Numbered from the stretch's first letter, positions 34,718 through 45,486 are shown. The stretch is 64,000 nucleotides of DNA from Acidobacteriota bacterium (GCA_017883185.1 JADGOB010000001.1:1-64000), one strand, 5' to 3'. Notes: generated from the sequence alone by a model not told the origin. Translations and numbers: made by a program.

Positions 34718-37471
34718 ATGATCGGCGATCGGGTCCCTCGTGCCGCTGTTCTGTTCGTCGCCTGGCAACTGGTCGCCAGCCTCGCGTGGGCGCAGCCACC
34801 TGCTCCGCCGCACACGTTCGTCTTCGCCAACCCGGCGTCGGCCGACAATCTCCTGGTGCTGGTCAATCCCAACGCGTGGGCCCTCGAGGCCAGAGTCACG
34901 TTGGAAGATGCCCCACGAGCTCGACAGACGGTCCGTGTCTTCCGCCTGGCGGCGACCAGCCAGCGGACCATTCGCGTGGGCGCCGATATCCCGCTACCAC
35001 CCGGCGAAACCGCAGCGCTCACCGCGTCGGTCGAATGCCTGACCGAGGAGTCTCACACTGCGTGCCCGAACAACGAGGACATCCTCGCGGTTCAACTTCC
35101 GGCATCTGTCGCGCGGTTCCGGCGGCCGGCGGCTTTCCCCTGGACGGTCGGCCCATCGCCCTGGACCGTCATGACGTGGATCGACTCGAGCCTCGCCAGG
35201 TTGTCGCTGAGCGGTGGCACCATCCCCCTTCCGCCGGATGCCGACGGCTACGGCGCATCATACTGGCCGTGGACATGGAGCGGTTCTCCCTTCGTCTCCC
35301 CTGCCGGCTTCCCCGATGACCACCTTGCGCCCTCGCGCGACTGGTACTTTGCCGAAGGTTACACCGGCGTCGGTCCCGTCCGTCGACGTTTCGCCACCGA
35401 CTTCGTGATCGAGAACCCGGATGAGTCGCGGCAGGCCCAGGTCGAGATGACATATTTCCGGGTTCGCGGCGACCCGGTGAAAGACACCGTTGCGGTGGCG
35501 CCCCACGCACAGGCGGTCGTTCGAGTCAACGCAAACGCCGCGATGCGGGACTCGGCGTTCAGCACAAAGGTCTCCAGCCGGAACGGCGTGCCCGTCGTTG
35601 TCCGGCGGGTCATGCAGTGGGGAGAACAACCCGACGACCCATCCGGCTGGTCCGCAGCAGATTGGGTCGCCGCGTCCGTGACTTCCGGGGTTCGCGAACC
35701 GGCAACCCGGTGGGTGTTTCCCTCAGTGACGACGGGCGAAGAGCTCGACAATTTCATACTCGTCTGCAACCCGACCGCCCGCCGGATGTGGCTGCGGCTC
35801 ACCTTCCTCCTCGAAGACGGGTCCGGAACCAGGTTTGTTCTGCCAGCCCGGATTGCTCCGATGACCCGCTTCACGTTCTCGCCGAACGTCGCGAGGGCGA
35901 TTGTCTGGAAGCGCCCGTGTACACTGTTCGTGGAGTCGGTTCCCGCCGACGCTGACGACACTCCCGTTCCGTTCGTCGCCGAGGCTTCTGTGTACTGGCC
36001 TCGCATGTACTGGGCGGGCGGAGGCACGCATCAAGGCGTTCCGTGGACGGGCCGGGTGGCACAACCGCCAGTCGTGGCGCCGCGTCCACTCGGTCCGGCC
36101 GCAAAGCGCAGGCTGGAGCTGGCCCCGACGGTCACCGTGGTCGCGTGGCTGGCCGCGGTTCTTGTCTTCTGGAAGTTCGGGCTGACGCGACGGCGTCCCT
36201 CATCAGAGCTAATCGGCATCGTCGCTGCGACACCTGGGTGGGCGCTACAGGCACGCCGGGGCGTGATCATCGCGGCCGCCGTTCTTGCCGTGTTCTGGCC
36301 GACCTCGGTTGGCGGCAGCATCTCCCTGATGCTGAATACCCTGGCGATCCTCGGAACCGTGGCCGTGTTTGCAACGGCTGCCGCTCTGCCCGGAGGCCTC
36401 GCCCGCCGTCCAGTGGTCGTCAATTCCGGCATCATGATGGGCCTGCTCCTCCTGGCCTCTGTCTTCACGCCATTGACGTCGTACTCCCCGGGCGCGGTGT
36501 TCATCTACCTGGGTCTGGCATTGCTGCTGGTGCTGGACCTTCGCACCGTCCGGCCCGCTGCGCTTGGTGGCGCGGTCTTCGTCGCGCTGAACGTCGCGAT
36601 CATTGCCGTGGGCCTCGGCACCCTGTTCGGAGTGGAGGCGGCAAATGATCTCCTCACCAACTGGTACAGCTACTACCGGCCCGAGCTGATTCTCGAGATG
36701 CTCGGCGAGCACAAGCCGGTTGCCACGTTCGTCACGCACTCGCTTGCCGGCTTCGTCTTCTACCTGCTGTGCTATGCCGCCCTGCTCGGCGCTCGCTGCC
36801 AACGCAAGGTGGGCTGGTGGGTCGTGGCGTGCTTCTACCTGGTCCTGCTGTTTGGACTGCATTCGGTGACGGGGAACATCCTGCTGGGCCTCGGACTGGC
36901 GCAGGCCGCCTGGCAGCTTGGCCGACAGCATCTCCGCCTGCGGTTGCCGCTCCTTGCGGCCGTCGTCCTTGGCGTGTCGAGCGTGGTCGCGTGGGTGTGG
37001 CTGAGCGGCGTTGGCGTTGACGTGGTCGTTCGGCAACTGTTCGTCGGGGATCGGGTTCACGGCTTCCTGGTGAGGTTCGGCGCCGACGGTTTGATGCAGG
37101 AGAACATCGAGTACCTCCGTCGGAACCCGTTGACACCGATCGGATTCGGCTTTTCCGACCGCCTCTATCTTGGCGATTGCGGGATTCTCCTGACGCTGTT
37201 GCGCGGCGGAATACCGGTGGTGGTGTGCGTATACGGGGGACTGTTCGCGTTCTTCTGGTCGAATATCAGGAACCGGGGTGTCGCGGTGTGGTTGTGGGCG
37301 GTCACGACGGCCTTCGAGGTCGGCTTCCAGCCGCTGCTGTCGTTCCGCTTCGTGGCCCTCGTGCCGTTGTACGTCGTCTGCGTCAACGCCCTCCTGGAAT
37401 CGAGACCGGCGGGTCCGAGCATCGCCGAATCAGCCCGGGCAGAATCCAGGCCAGCCGCGCGTACGCGCTGA
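34718..37471 (+). CDS. Exported beta-repeat protein fused to Wzy-like polymerase
   Basis: 917 residues. Signal-like N-terminus, then about 450 exported residues with DUF5719-like repeats: W-Y-F-A-E-G-Y-T-G near 208 followed by F-V-I-E-N-P, and W-V-F-P-S-V-T-T-G near 331 followed by F-I-L-V-C-N-P, each ending in a V-Y-W/M-Q-W strand. From about 475 there are about twelve membrane helices with a periplasmic loop and a Y-L-R-R-N-P-L-T-P-I-G-F-G-F segment, as in O-antigen polymerases/ligases (the motif N-P-x-x-G-x-G). I know no named family with this order. The start is ATG 34718 (a TTG precedes it). Its 3' end overlaps the convergent GT2 by 89 bases. Confidence 0.8.
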   Translation: MIGDRVPRAAVLFVAWQLVASLAWAQPPAPPHTFVFANPASADNLLVLVNPNAWALEARVTLEDAPRARQTVRVFRLAATSQRTIRVGADIPLPPGETAALTASVECLTEESHTACPNNEDILAVQLPASVARFRRPAAFPWTVGPSPWTVMTWIDSSLARLSLSGGTIPLPPDADGYGASYWPWTWSGSPFVSPAGFPDDHLAPSRDWYFAEGYTGVGPVRRRFATDFVIENPDESRQAQVEMTYFRVRGDPVKDTVAVAPHAQAVVRVNANAAMRDSAFSTKVSSRNGVPVVVRRVMQWGEQPDDPSGWSAADWVAASVTSGVREPATRWVFPSVTTGEELDNFILVCNPTARRMWLRLTFLLEDGSGTRFVLPARIAPMTRFTFSPNVARAIVWKRPCTLFVESVPADADDTPVPFVAEASVYWPRMYWAGGGTHQGVPWTGRVAQPPVVAPRPLGPAAKRRLELAPTVTVVAWLAAVLVFWKFGLTRRRPSSELIGIVAATPGWALQARRGVIIAAAVLAVFWPTSVGGSISLMLNTLAILGTVAVFATAAALPGGLARRPVVVNSGIMMGLLLLASVFTPLTSYSPGAVFIYLGLALLLVLDLRTVRPAALGGAVFVALNVAIIAVGLGTLFGVEAANDLLTNWYSYYRPELILEMLGEHKPVATFVTHSLAGFVFYLLCYAALLGARCQRKVGWWVVACFYLVLLFGLHSVTGNILLGLGLAQAAWQLGRQHLRLRLPLLAAVVLGVSSVVAWVWLSGVGVDVVVRQLFVGDRVHGFLVRFGADGLMQENIEYLRRNPLTPIGFGFSDRLYLGDCGILLTLLRGGIPVVVCVYGGLFAFFWSNIRNRGVAVWLWAVTTAFEVGFQPLLSFRFVALVPLYVVCVNALLESRPAGPSIAESARAESRPAARTR

Positions 37472-38351
37472 GCGTGGCCGTGAACTCTGACCACGAAAGC
37501 CGCCATATCGCCCGCACCAATCGTGGACCAACCTCGAGAACGGTGACAAGGATCAGCAGCAGTGCTTCGAGCCGGTTGAAGTGCTTCAAGCCATAGACCA
37601 GGCGGCTCCTGAGCGCGTAGAAGAGCCGTGTCGCGAGCTCGCGGCCGCTCGACAGTCCTCCGACGTGCCGAACCGCGACGCCGCCGAGGAACACGGACCG
37701 AAACCCGAGCTCCCTGGCGCGCAGCGAGAGATCGACATCCTCGAGGTACATGAAGAAGCGCTGATCAAAGCCGCCGAGCCGCAGAAACAGGGACGTCCGG
37801 ATCAGGAAGAAGGCGCCCATGACGGCATCGATCTCCTGAACGCCGTCCGGTTCCTCGAGGCGCACGAGCAGCGGCGGAAACCGCGTGGGCCAGAGCTGCG
37901 ACAAACCGATCGCGTCAGCGCCGAAGGTGCTCAGTGACGGAAAGCGCCCCCCCACGAAGCCCGGCCGGCCCTCGACGTCAATCAGCCCCGCGCCGCAGAT
38001 TCCGATGTCCTGACCGCGGGCGGATTCCATGAACGCGACCGGCCTGTCCACTGAAGACTCGAACAGCTCGGTGTCTGGGTTCAGGAACAGCAGGTAGTCG
38101 CTTCGGGTGCCGCCGCCCCCCTGGTTACACGCCGCGCCAAATCCGCGGTTCTCTCCATTTCGAAGGACCTCCACCGGGAGATCGCCGGCCCGAAGGCCGT
38201 CGGCGGATCCATCTGTCGACGCGTTATCGACCACGACGACGCGTCCGATCGTGTAATTCAGATGAGGGAGACTCCCGAGCGAATCGAGGCACGCCCGCAG
38301 ATGGGTCCCGGCATTCCAGTTGACGATGATGACGTCGAGCGTCGGTGGCAT
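37383..38351 (-). CDS. Glycosyltransferase family 2, rhamnosyltransferase-like
   Basis: 322 residues. DVIIVNWNAGTHLRACLDSL, VVVDNASTDGSADGL, NRGFGAACNQG, LLFLNPDTELF and F-F-M-Y-L-E-D-V-D-L-S-L-R-A: the complete set of WcaA/RfbN-type GT2 motifs. A C-terminal helix (L-L-L-I-L-V-T-V-L-E-V-G-P-R) may anchor it. It is the last gene of a leftward operon that starts at gmd. The final 89 bases are also coding on the other strand (end of the polymerase gene). Confidence 0.92.
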   Translation of the reverse strand: MPPTLDVIIVNWNAGTHLRACLDSLGSLPHLNYTIGRVVVVDNASTDGSADGLRAGDLPVEVLRNGENRGFGAACNQGGGGTRSDYLLFLNPDTELFESSVDRPVAFMESARGQDIGICGAGLIDVEGRPGFVGGRFPSLSTFGADAIGLSQLWPTRFPPLLVRLEEPDGVQEIDAVMGAFFLIRTSLFLRLGGFDQRFFMYLEDVDLSLRARELGFRSVFLGGVAVRHVGGLSSGRELATRLFYALRSRLVYGLKHFNRLEALLLILVTVLEVGPRLVRAIWRLSWSEFTATLSAYARLAWILPGLIRRCSDPPVSIPGGR

Positions 38352-38358
38352 CAGTCGA

Positions 38359-39891
38359 TCAGGCGCCCGGCCCGTGCCGGAACTTGTTCCATGCCGCAGT
38401 CATGACATCCCGCTCAACGAGGTCCACCATGCGTAGCGCGATGATACCCGAGAGCGTCAGCAGCGCGAGCAGCACGAGCAGCCGCACGGCCAGGGACCCG
38501 GTCGAGCCAACAGCGAGAAAAGCGAGCGCGACGAACAGGCACACCACAAGACCCCGCCAAGGCCGGAGCAAAGGCCGGAACGTCTTCCAGCGAACCAGCC
38601 CGAGCAGGCACCAGAGGTCGGCCGTCGCGCGGAGGCACCAGACGGCAGCCGCGCCCTCGAGCCCGTGGCGAGCGGTCGCCGCCGCGAGGGCCGCCACGAA
38701 CAGGGGCACCTCGACGACCTGCAACACGGCCACCGCCGCCGCGGCCCCCCGGGCTTGGAGATACGCCGACGGGGTCAGCGCGAGCCCGTTGACGAACACA
38801 CCGAGACTGAACCACTGCATGGCCGTCGTCCCGCGCGCGGCGAAGCCAGGCCCGAGCCAGACGGTCAGGATCTCCCGAGCCAATCCGGCGACGACCAACG
38901 TGACGGGAAACAGGAGCAAGAATGTGTATCGGACCGACCGGCGGAAGTAGTCGTCGAGCCGCGGGCTGTCATTCTCCAGCTCTGCGCTGAACACGGGAAA
39001 CATCACCGCGCTGAGCGCGGCGGGAATGACCAGGGCCTTGGTGACCACTTCCTGCGGGGTGGCGTAGTAGGCGACGGCGGCGACCGGCACAATCGCGCCA
39101 ATCACTACCCGGTCCAGCACGCCGAGCGCCGTCGACGCGAGGTTGGCCATCGTCAACCACGCGCCGGTGCCCATCAGCTCCCTCCACGCACCAGGGATCT
39201 GCCCGATCGACTGGATCGTCCCCGGCTCGACGCGCATGGCGAACCACCCGTAGGCGAGGCAGGCGGCGACGCGGACGCCGACGAGGACCGCGACCGCCGG
39301 AACGAGCGAGTGCGAGAAGGGCAGCACGACGGCCGGCCCGAGGTACATGAGCGCGCTGGCCGGCAGGCGCACGAGGTTCACGAGGTCGAACCGCTGGTGC
39401 GCCTCGAGCAATCCGCGCAGCCCGGAAGCCACGGTGACGAAGGGAAGACCAATCGCGAGCACGCGAGTGGCCAGGCGCGCCTCCACGATCAGGTGGGCCG
39501 GAACGCGCAGCGCCGACGATACGATCCAGTCGGCGCCCGCCAGCAGCAAGGTAGCGCCGGCCAGACCCACGAGGCCGAGCAGCACGGAGGTCGTCCAGAC
39601 AAGGAGAGGCACTCCCTCCGGGTCGCCGGCGCCCAGTCGCGACGCCACTCGCTGGGTCAGCGCCCGGCCCAGGCCCAGGTCGAGCAGGGTGAAATAGCCG
39701 AGCAAGGCCCACGCCATCGTGAGGAGGCCGAGCACGTCCAGTTGGTAGGAACGGGCGAGGAGCGGCAGGGCGACGATCGCCGCCCCGGCCGGCGCCAACT
39801 GGCCGGCCAGGTTCAGCACCGCGTTGCGCGCGAGAAAGCCCGCCCGGTATCTCGGAAGGCGATCGCCGATGCTGGCGCCGGGCGTCGTCAT
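38359..39891 (-). CDS. Polysaccharide flippase (Wzx/MOP family), second copy
   Basis: 510 residues with about 14 helices. Opening R-N-A-V-L-N-L-A-G-Q-L-A-P and L-A-R-S-Y-Q-L-D-V-L-G-L, then L-L-D-L-G-L-G-R-A-L-T-Q, all typical of Wzx-type lipid-linked oligosaccharide flippases. ATG 39891 begins the recognisable protein; the frame upstream to 40233 overlaps gmd and is not coding. It differs in sequence from the flippase at 21122, so the region may serve two export pathways. Confidence 0.88.
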   Translation of the reverse strand: MTTPGASIGDRLPRYRAGFLARNAVLNLAGQLAPAGAAIVALPLLARSYQLDVLGLLTMAWALLGYFTLLDLGLGRALTQRVASRLGAGDPEGVPLLVWTTSVLLGLVGLAGATLLLAGADWIVSSALRVPAHLIVEARLATRVLAIGLPFVTVASGLRGLLEAHQRFDLVNLVRLPASALMYLGPAVVLPFSHSLVPAVAVLVGVRVAACLAYGWFAMRVEPGTIQSIGQIPGAWRELMGTGAWLTMANLASTALGVLDRVVIGAIVPVAAVAYYATPQEVVTKALVIPAALSAVMFPVFSAELENDSPRLDDYFRRSVRYTFLLLFPVTLVVAGLAREILTVWLGPGFAARGTTAMQWFSLGVFVNGLALTPSAYLQARGAAAAVAVLQVVEVPLFVAALAAATARHGLEGAAAVWCLRATADLWCLLGLVRWKTFRPLLRPWRGLVVCLFVALAFLAVGSTGSLAVRLLVLLALLTLSGIIALRMVDLVERDVMTAAWNKFRHGPGA

Positions 39892-39923
39892 CGAAGATTC
39901 ATGTCCCGCGTCCGACGCCGGAG

Positions 39924-40981
<1,058 letters not shown>

Positions 40982-40985
<4 letters not shown>

Positions 40986-41854
40986 GGACGTGAGGAGGCC
41001 GGCCGCCTCGCCTGGAGGTAGCGGGCAATGGCGTCCTGCCAGGTGGACATCGGCACGCCGGCCGCCGACAATTTCTCGTTCGACAGCGCGCAATACTGCG
41101 GGCGCTGGGCCCTGAGCTTCGCATCCGTCATTCTGACGAGTTTCAGCCGAGGCTCGACTCCCAGTTGCCGGCCAACCTCGCGGGCCAGCGCCTCCCAGGT
41201 GCACGACCCGGAATTGACGCAGTGGTACAGCCCGTAAGGAGCCTGCCGGTCGAGCAACGCCTGCGTGGCCCTGGCCACGTCGTGCCCGTAACTGGGAGAC
41301 ACGGTCCGATCCACGAACACCGCGGCCTCGACGCCGTGCAAGACCGAATCGACGATTCGGTCCACGCTGGTCCGCCGGGGGCTGTCGTGGGGCGCCGACG
41401 ATCCGAACACGCTCTCGACGCGCAGCACGTAATGGCGATCCGCCTCGCGCGCGAACCACTCGCCGACGAGCTTCGAGCAGGCATACGTGCTCCGGGGATT
41501 CGGCTGGTCCTCCTCGGTATGCGGTCGGTCGAGGGTGCCGTCGAACACGAAGTCGGTGCTGTAGTGCACGAAGGCGGCGCCGGCCGCCCTGGCGGCGTCC
41601 GCCAGCACCCGCACCGCGAAGGCGTTGACGTTCAGCGCCTCCACCGGCTCGTCTTCCGCCCCGTCCACGTCGGTGTATGCCGAGCAGTTGATCACCACCC
41701 CCGGACGCACCTGGTCCACGACCGCCTGCACGGCGCGGTGGTCGCGCACGTCGAGGTCGGCCCGCGTCGTAGTCGTCACGTCGCACGTCGCGGCGAACTG
41801 CGCGGCGACAGCGGCGCCAAGGTGCCCGGCGGATCCGACGACCAGGATCTTCAT
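40982..41854 (-). CDS. rmlD: RmlD-like dTDP-4-dehydrorhamnose reductase
   Basis: 290 residues from ATG 41854. SDR fold: MKILVVGSAGHLG at the N-terminus, STDFVFDG and TYACSKLVGEWF (Y-x-x-x-K). The last enzyme of dTDP-L-rhamnose synthesis reduces dTDP-4-dehydro-L-rhamnose. rmlA, rmlB and rmlC are not in the window, so the substrate is assigned from family only; a different 4-keto-6-deoxysugar is possible given the neighbouring gmd. The start lies one base after the carrier gene's stop, and the stop overlaps the gmd -35 box. Confidence 0.82.
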
Positions 41855-41855
41855 C

Positions 41856-43166
41856 TCAGGCCGCTCGCTTCCCGGCAAACTCGCGCATCTGCCGGTCGTC
41901 GAAGACGCCCTCCCACCGCGCGACGACCGCCGTGGCGATGCAGTTCCCCATCACGTTCACCGCGGTCCGCCCCATGTCCATGATCTGGTCGATGGCGAGC
42001 AGGATGGCCGCTCCCTCCATCGGCAGCTTGAACTGGCCGAGCGTCGCGGTCAACACGACGAGCGCCGCCCTGGGCACGCCGGCCACCCCCTTGCTCGTCA
42101 GCATGAGGGTCAGCATCATGAAGACCTGCTGCCCCACCGTCATCTCGACACCGAACAACTGCGCGACGAAGACGCTGGCCAGCGACAGGTAGAGCGTGGT
42201 GCCGTCGAGGTTGAAGCTGTACCCGGTGGGCAGCACGAGCCCGACGATGTTCTTCGGGCACCCGAACTTCTCCATCACCTCGAGCGCCTTCGGCAGGGCC
42301 GCCTCGCTGCTCGCCGTCGTGAACGCGATCAGGAACGGCTCGCGAACCGCCTTGATGAACGCGAAGAACGGCACCTTGATGATCAGCGACACGGCGCCGA
42401 GGACGACGACGGCGAACACCAGCAGGCCGCCGTACATCAGCAGCACGAGCTTGCCGAGCGTCACCAGGATCGCCAGCCCCATCTTGCCGACCGTCGCCGC
42501 GATCGCGGCCATCACGCCGAGCGGGGCGAACAGCATGACGTAGCCGGTGAACTTGAACATCGTCTGCGCGGTGCTCTCCAGCACGTCGACGATCGGCTGC
42601 CCCTTCTTGCCGATCGCCGCCACCGCGATCCCGAAGAAGATCGAGAAGACGACGAGCTGCAGGATCTCGCCTTCGGCCATCGCCTGCACCACCGACGTCG
42701 GGAAGAGGTGGGTCAGCAGCTCCCACCCGCTCAGCGGCTTCTTGCTCGCGAGATCGCTGATGCCCTGGGTCACCGTCACCTGCACGCCCACGCCAGGCTT
42801 GAACACGTTGACGAGGCCCAGGCCGAGGAACAGCGCGATGGTGGTGGCGGCCTCGAAGTAGATGATTGCCTTCAGCCCGATTCGCCCCATCGCCTTCAGG
42901 TCGCCCGTCCTCGCGATCCCGACCACCAGCGTCGAAAACAGCAGCGGGGCGATGATCATCTTGATCATCCGCAGGAACGTGTCGGCAATCGGCTTGATGC
43001 TCTCCGCCACGCCGACCACGTGCACGCCGTTCACGTCCGACGAAGGCCACAGGTAGCCAATGAAGACGCCGACAATCAGGCCGATAAAGATCTGCGTGGT
43101 CGTGCTCGGCATCCAAGAACGGCGGGCGGGCGCGCCCGAGGGGAGATCGGTGATGTGTACAGCCAT
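41856..43166 (-). CDS. Dicarboxylate/amino acid:cation symporter (DAACS family)
   Basis: 436 residues, about eight helices and two hairpin loops. Marks: the first hairpin T-T-A-S-S-E-A-A-L-P, and F-N-L-D-G-T-T-L-Y (normally N-M-D-G-T) for the cation/substrate site, ending with M-G-R-T-A-V-N-V-M-G-N. The family (GltP/DctA) imports glutamate, aspartate or C4-dicarboxylates with Na+ or H+. It is placed, oddly, between a sugar aminotransferase and rmlD. A Glu amine donor for that aminotransferase would explain it (inference). ATG 43166 has only a weak ribosome site; the longer frame overlaps DegT. Confidence 0.9.
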   Translation of the reverse strand: MAVHITDLPSGAPARRSWMPSTTTQIFIGLIVGVFIGYLWPSSDVNGVHVVGVAESIKPIADTFLRMIKMIIAPLLFSTLVVGIARTGDLKAMGRIGLKAIIYFEAATTIALFLGLGLVNVFKPGVGVQVTVTQGISDLASKKPLSGWELLTHLFPTSVVQAMAEGEILQLVVFSIFFGIAVAAIGKKGQPIVDVLESTAQTMFKFTGYVMLFAPLGVMAAIAATVGKMGLAILVTLGKLVLLMYGGLLVFAVVVLGAVSLIIKVPFFAFIKAVREPFLIAFTTASSEAALPKALEVMEKFGCPKNIVGLVLPTGYSFNLDGTTLYLSLASVFVAQLFGVEMTVGQQVFMMLTLMLTSKGVAGVPRAALVVLTATLGQFKLPMEGAAILLAIDQIMDMGRTAVNVMGNCIATAVVARWEGVFDDRQMREFAGKRAA

Positions 43167-43180
43167 GGTGGTTTTCGTTT

Positions 43181-44305
43181 CTAGACGACCTGCGCGATCG
43201 ACTCGACGACGTACCGCTGCTGCGCCTCGGTCAGCTCGCCGTAGATCGGAAGCGCCAGCGTGTGGTCCGCGGCGTCTTCCGCCGCGGGGAAATCGCCCTT
43301 CGAGTGACCGAGATGGGCGAAGCACTCCTGGAGGTGGAACGGCACCGGGTAGTAGATCTCGGTGCCAACGCGGCGCGCGTCGAGCGCGGCCTTTACGCGG
43401 TCGCGTTCCGCGAGGCGAATCACGAACTGGTTGTAGATGTGATAGAAGCCGTCCGGCTCTACGGGCAGCTCGACCTGCCCCTTGACGACGAGCGGCGCGA
43501 ACAGCTCGCGGTAGCGGGCCGCGTTGCGGCGCCTGGCCTCGGTCCACGCGGCGAGGTGCGGCAGCTTCACGCGCAGCACCGCGGCCTGGATCGCGTCGAG
43601 GCGGAAATTGGCGCCGACCAGCTTGTGGAAGTACTTCGGTTCGGCGCCGTGGTTGCGAACCAGGCGCAGACGGTGGGCGAGTGCCGCGTCGTTGGTCGTG
43701 ACGAAGCCGCCGTCGCCGAAGGCGCCGAGGTTCTTGCTCGGGAAGAACGAGAAGCAGCCGATCGTGCCGAGGCCGCCCACGGGCCGGCCATGGTAGCGGC
43801 TGCCAATCGCCTGGGCCGCATCCTCGATCACGGCGACGCCGGCCTTGGCGGCAAGTTCGAGGATAGGCGTCATCTCGGCGCTGCAGCCGTACAGATGCAC
43901 CGGGATGATCGCCCTGGTCCGCGGGGTGATGGCCGCGGCGATCGCCGCCGGGTCGACGTTATAGGTCACCCGGTCGATGTCCACGAGCACCGGCCGCGCC
44001 CCCAGCCGCACCACGCAGCCGGCCGTGGCGAAGAACGAATAGGTACTGGTGATGACCTCGTCGCCCGCCCCGATGTTCAGCGCCATCATCGCGGCCAGCA
44101 GGGCGTCGGTGCCCGACGACACGCCGACGGCCTCTTTGACCTCCAGCATCCCGGCCAACTCGCGCTCGAGCCCTTCCACTTCCGGGCCCATGATGAAGCG
44201 CTGACTGTCGCAGACGCGGGTGATCGCGGCCAGCACCTCGTCACGGATGGGCTGATACTGCGCCTGGAGATCGAGAAGGGGAACCGAGGTGACCTCGAAC
44301 GACAT
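43181..44305 (-). CDS. DegT/DnrJ/EryC1/StrS sugar aminotransferase
   Basis: 374 residues. PLP-dependent transfer of an amino group, usually from glutamate, to a nucleotide keto-sugar. Marks: [31 protein letters not shown] and the PLP-lysine segment [16 protein letters not shown]. Start ATG 44305 has AAGGA eight bases ahead; the upstream ATG at 44371 lies in the structured intergenic region. The gene opens a leftward series (carrier, rmlD, then gmd). Sugar unknown; close relatives make amino sugars such as QuiNAc or perosamine, which would fit gmd nearby. Confidence 0.92.
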   Translation of the reverse strand: MSFEVTSVPLLDLQAQYQPIRDEVLAAITRVCDSQRFIMGPEVEGLERELAGMLEVKEAVGVSSGTDALLAAMMALNIGAGDEVITSTYSFFATAGCVVRLGARPVLVDIDRVTYNVDPAAIAAAITPRTRAIIPVHLYGCSAEMTPILELAAKAGVAVIEDAAQAIGSRYHGRPVGGLGTIGCFSFFPSKNLGAFGDGGFVTTNDAALAHRLRLVRNHGAEPKYFHKLVGANFRLDAIQAAVLRVKLPHLAAWTEARRRNAARYRELFAPLVVKGQVELPVEPDGFYHIYNQFVIRLAERDRVKAALDARRVGTEIYYPVPFHLQECFAHLGHSKGDFPAAEDAADHTLALPIYGELTEAQQRYVVESIAQVV

Positions 44306-44351
44306 GTGGGCTGATCCTTCTACGTTGCGATGCTGCACGTCCCCATCATTC

Positions 44352-44542
44352 CTAAGTACTTCGACTCGCAATTACGGCCACGATCGGCTCTCGGCGCACG
44401 TGGCCGGTTGTGCTCGCTCAGCACTTAGTCCTGAGGGCACAAATACGTCGCCGTATTTGTGCATCGAAGGACTAAGACAGATTCCAGGGACCCCGCAGAA
44501 ACCTGCTCCATTCATCACGATCTCAGCCCTGGAAGATGTCTA
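44352..44542. other. Multi-hairpin intergenic region, candidate structured RNA
   Basis: No gene is visible in 44306-44539. It contains, in order, the palindrome AAGTACTT (about 44353), CGGCCACG/CGTGGCCG (44375-44382, 44399-44406), a nested pair CTTAGTCCT/AGGACTAAG (44424-44432, 44468-44476) enclosing the perfect 11-bp stem GCACAAATACG/CGTATTTGTGC (44437-44447, 44452-44462, loop TCGC), and TTCCAGGG/CCCTGGAA (44482-44489, 44527-44534) enclosing GCAG-AAAC-CTGC. The A/T-rich 11-bp stem is unlike the GC-rich surroundings. No T-run follows any stem. Confidence 0.7.
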
Positions 44543-45106
44543 GCGCCCGACGACCAGCGACGGCGCGCCCCACAGGGCGAGGTCGTTCCGCAAGTCGTTG
44601 CCCTTGCCGGGCATGCTGGCGTTGGTGCTCAGGATCAGCTTGACCTCACGCCCGGCGTAGGCGGAGAGGTCGAGCGCCACGGGAATCCAGCGCTGGTCCG
44701 ACTTGTTGGCGGCCGGGTTCACGTGCTGGTTCAGCAGTTCCTCGTAGACGCCCTTCCCGTCGTCGACGCCGAGCCGGAACAGGACGCCATCGCCCTCCTT
44801 GTCCCAGACCGACGGGTCCAAGGCGATCGACGCGCTGAACCACGAGTCGGGCGGCGGCGTCAGCCGAAACGTGATGCGCCCGTTCGCCTGCTCGCGGATG
44901 CACGCCTTCGCTTCGCCGTTGATCGTCACGGTCATCACCTTGATGGCCTCGTCGGGCGGCACGGGCCCCGACCGCTTCTCGGCCTGCGGCAGCAGCGGGA
45001 CGAGGTCAACACTGCCCGCCGTCCCGGAATTGCGGCGCCACCCCCACACGAGCAACCCGAGCACCACGATCACACCGATGAGAATCAACCAGCGGTTTCG
45101 AAACAT
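44540..45106 (-). CDS. Membrane-anchored protein with a beta-sandwich domain, unknown function
   Basis: 188 residues. One N-terminal helix (W-L-I-L-I-G-V-I-V-V-L-G-L-L-V-W-G-W) then a soluble domain outside. P-D-S-W-F-S-A-S-I-A-L-D-P-S-V-W, D-G-V-L-F-R-L-G-V-D-D, R-W-I-P-V-A-L-D-L-S-A-Y-A-G and V-K-L-I-L-S-T look like a carbohydrate-binding or galactose-binding-like jellyroll. AGGAAGAAGAGAC precedes the ATG. A candidate promoter is TTGGCT (45218-45213), 18 bases, TACCAT (45094 side, 45194-45189). The stop codon is followed by a 23-nt tail shared with nuoN. Not a family I recognise. Confidence 0.7.
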   Translation of the reverse strand: MFRNRWLILIGVIVVLGLLVWGWRRNSGTAGSVDLVPLLPQAEKRSGPVPPDEAIKVMTVTINGEAKACIREQANGRITFRLTPPPDSWFSASIALDPSVWDKEGDGVLFRLGVDDGKGVYEELLNQHVNPAANKSDQRWIPVALDLSAYAGREVKLILSTNASMPGKGNDLRNDLALWGAPSLVVGR

Positions 45107-45244
45107 GTCTCTTCTTCCTATCTGATGGCTGGCAGCAGCACGGCCGACCGGAACCGCGCGGGACGCCCGGCAGATCCAAGGCCGCTACATGGTACACTCC
45201 GCGGCCCGTTTGAGCCAATGGTCAGCCGCTTTCCCCGGCTGCGT

Positions 45245-45320
45245 GACCCTGCCGGGGCCTGGCAGCTTCCCACAGGACCCAGGCGCTGGCGGTAAGGGTC
45301 GGTCCGGCGTGTCGGACCGC
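45245..45320 (+). other. Hairpin-rich stretch upstream of the beta-repeat gene
   Basis: The 45107-45541 gap holds no convincing gene. Within it GCCTGG can pair with CCAGGC (about 45257-45284) inside ACCCT/AGGGT, and CGGTCCG-GCGTGT-CGGACCG (45300-45319) is a perfect 7-bp stem. All lie upstream of the sigma-54 promoter at 45487, so they are not the leader of that transcript; they may be regulatory DNA or belong to a longer transcript. Confidence 0.35.
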
Positions 45321-45486
45321 ATTCCCCGGAATTTCAAAGCGGTCAGAGTGTACCCCACGATTGTGATATTCCGATTACCAAAGCGTAAGCCAGCGACTCG
45401 CCCTCCGCGCCGCCCCCCCCGAGGGAACCCGCGTAATTTCCTCAGCAAATCTGCCGATTTCAAGCTCGTTTCGCCCTCGGTTCCGG

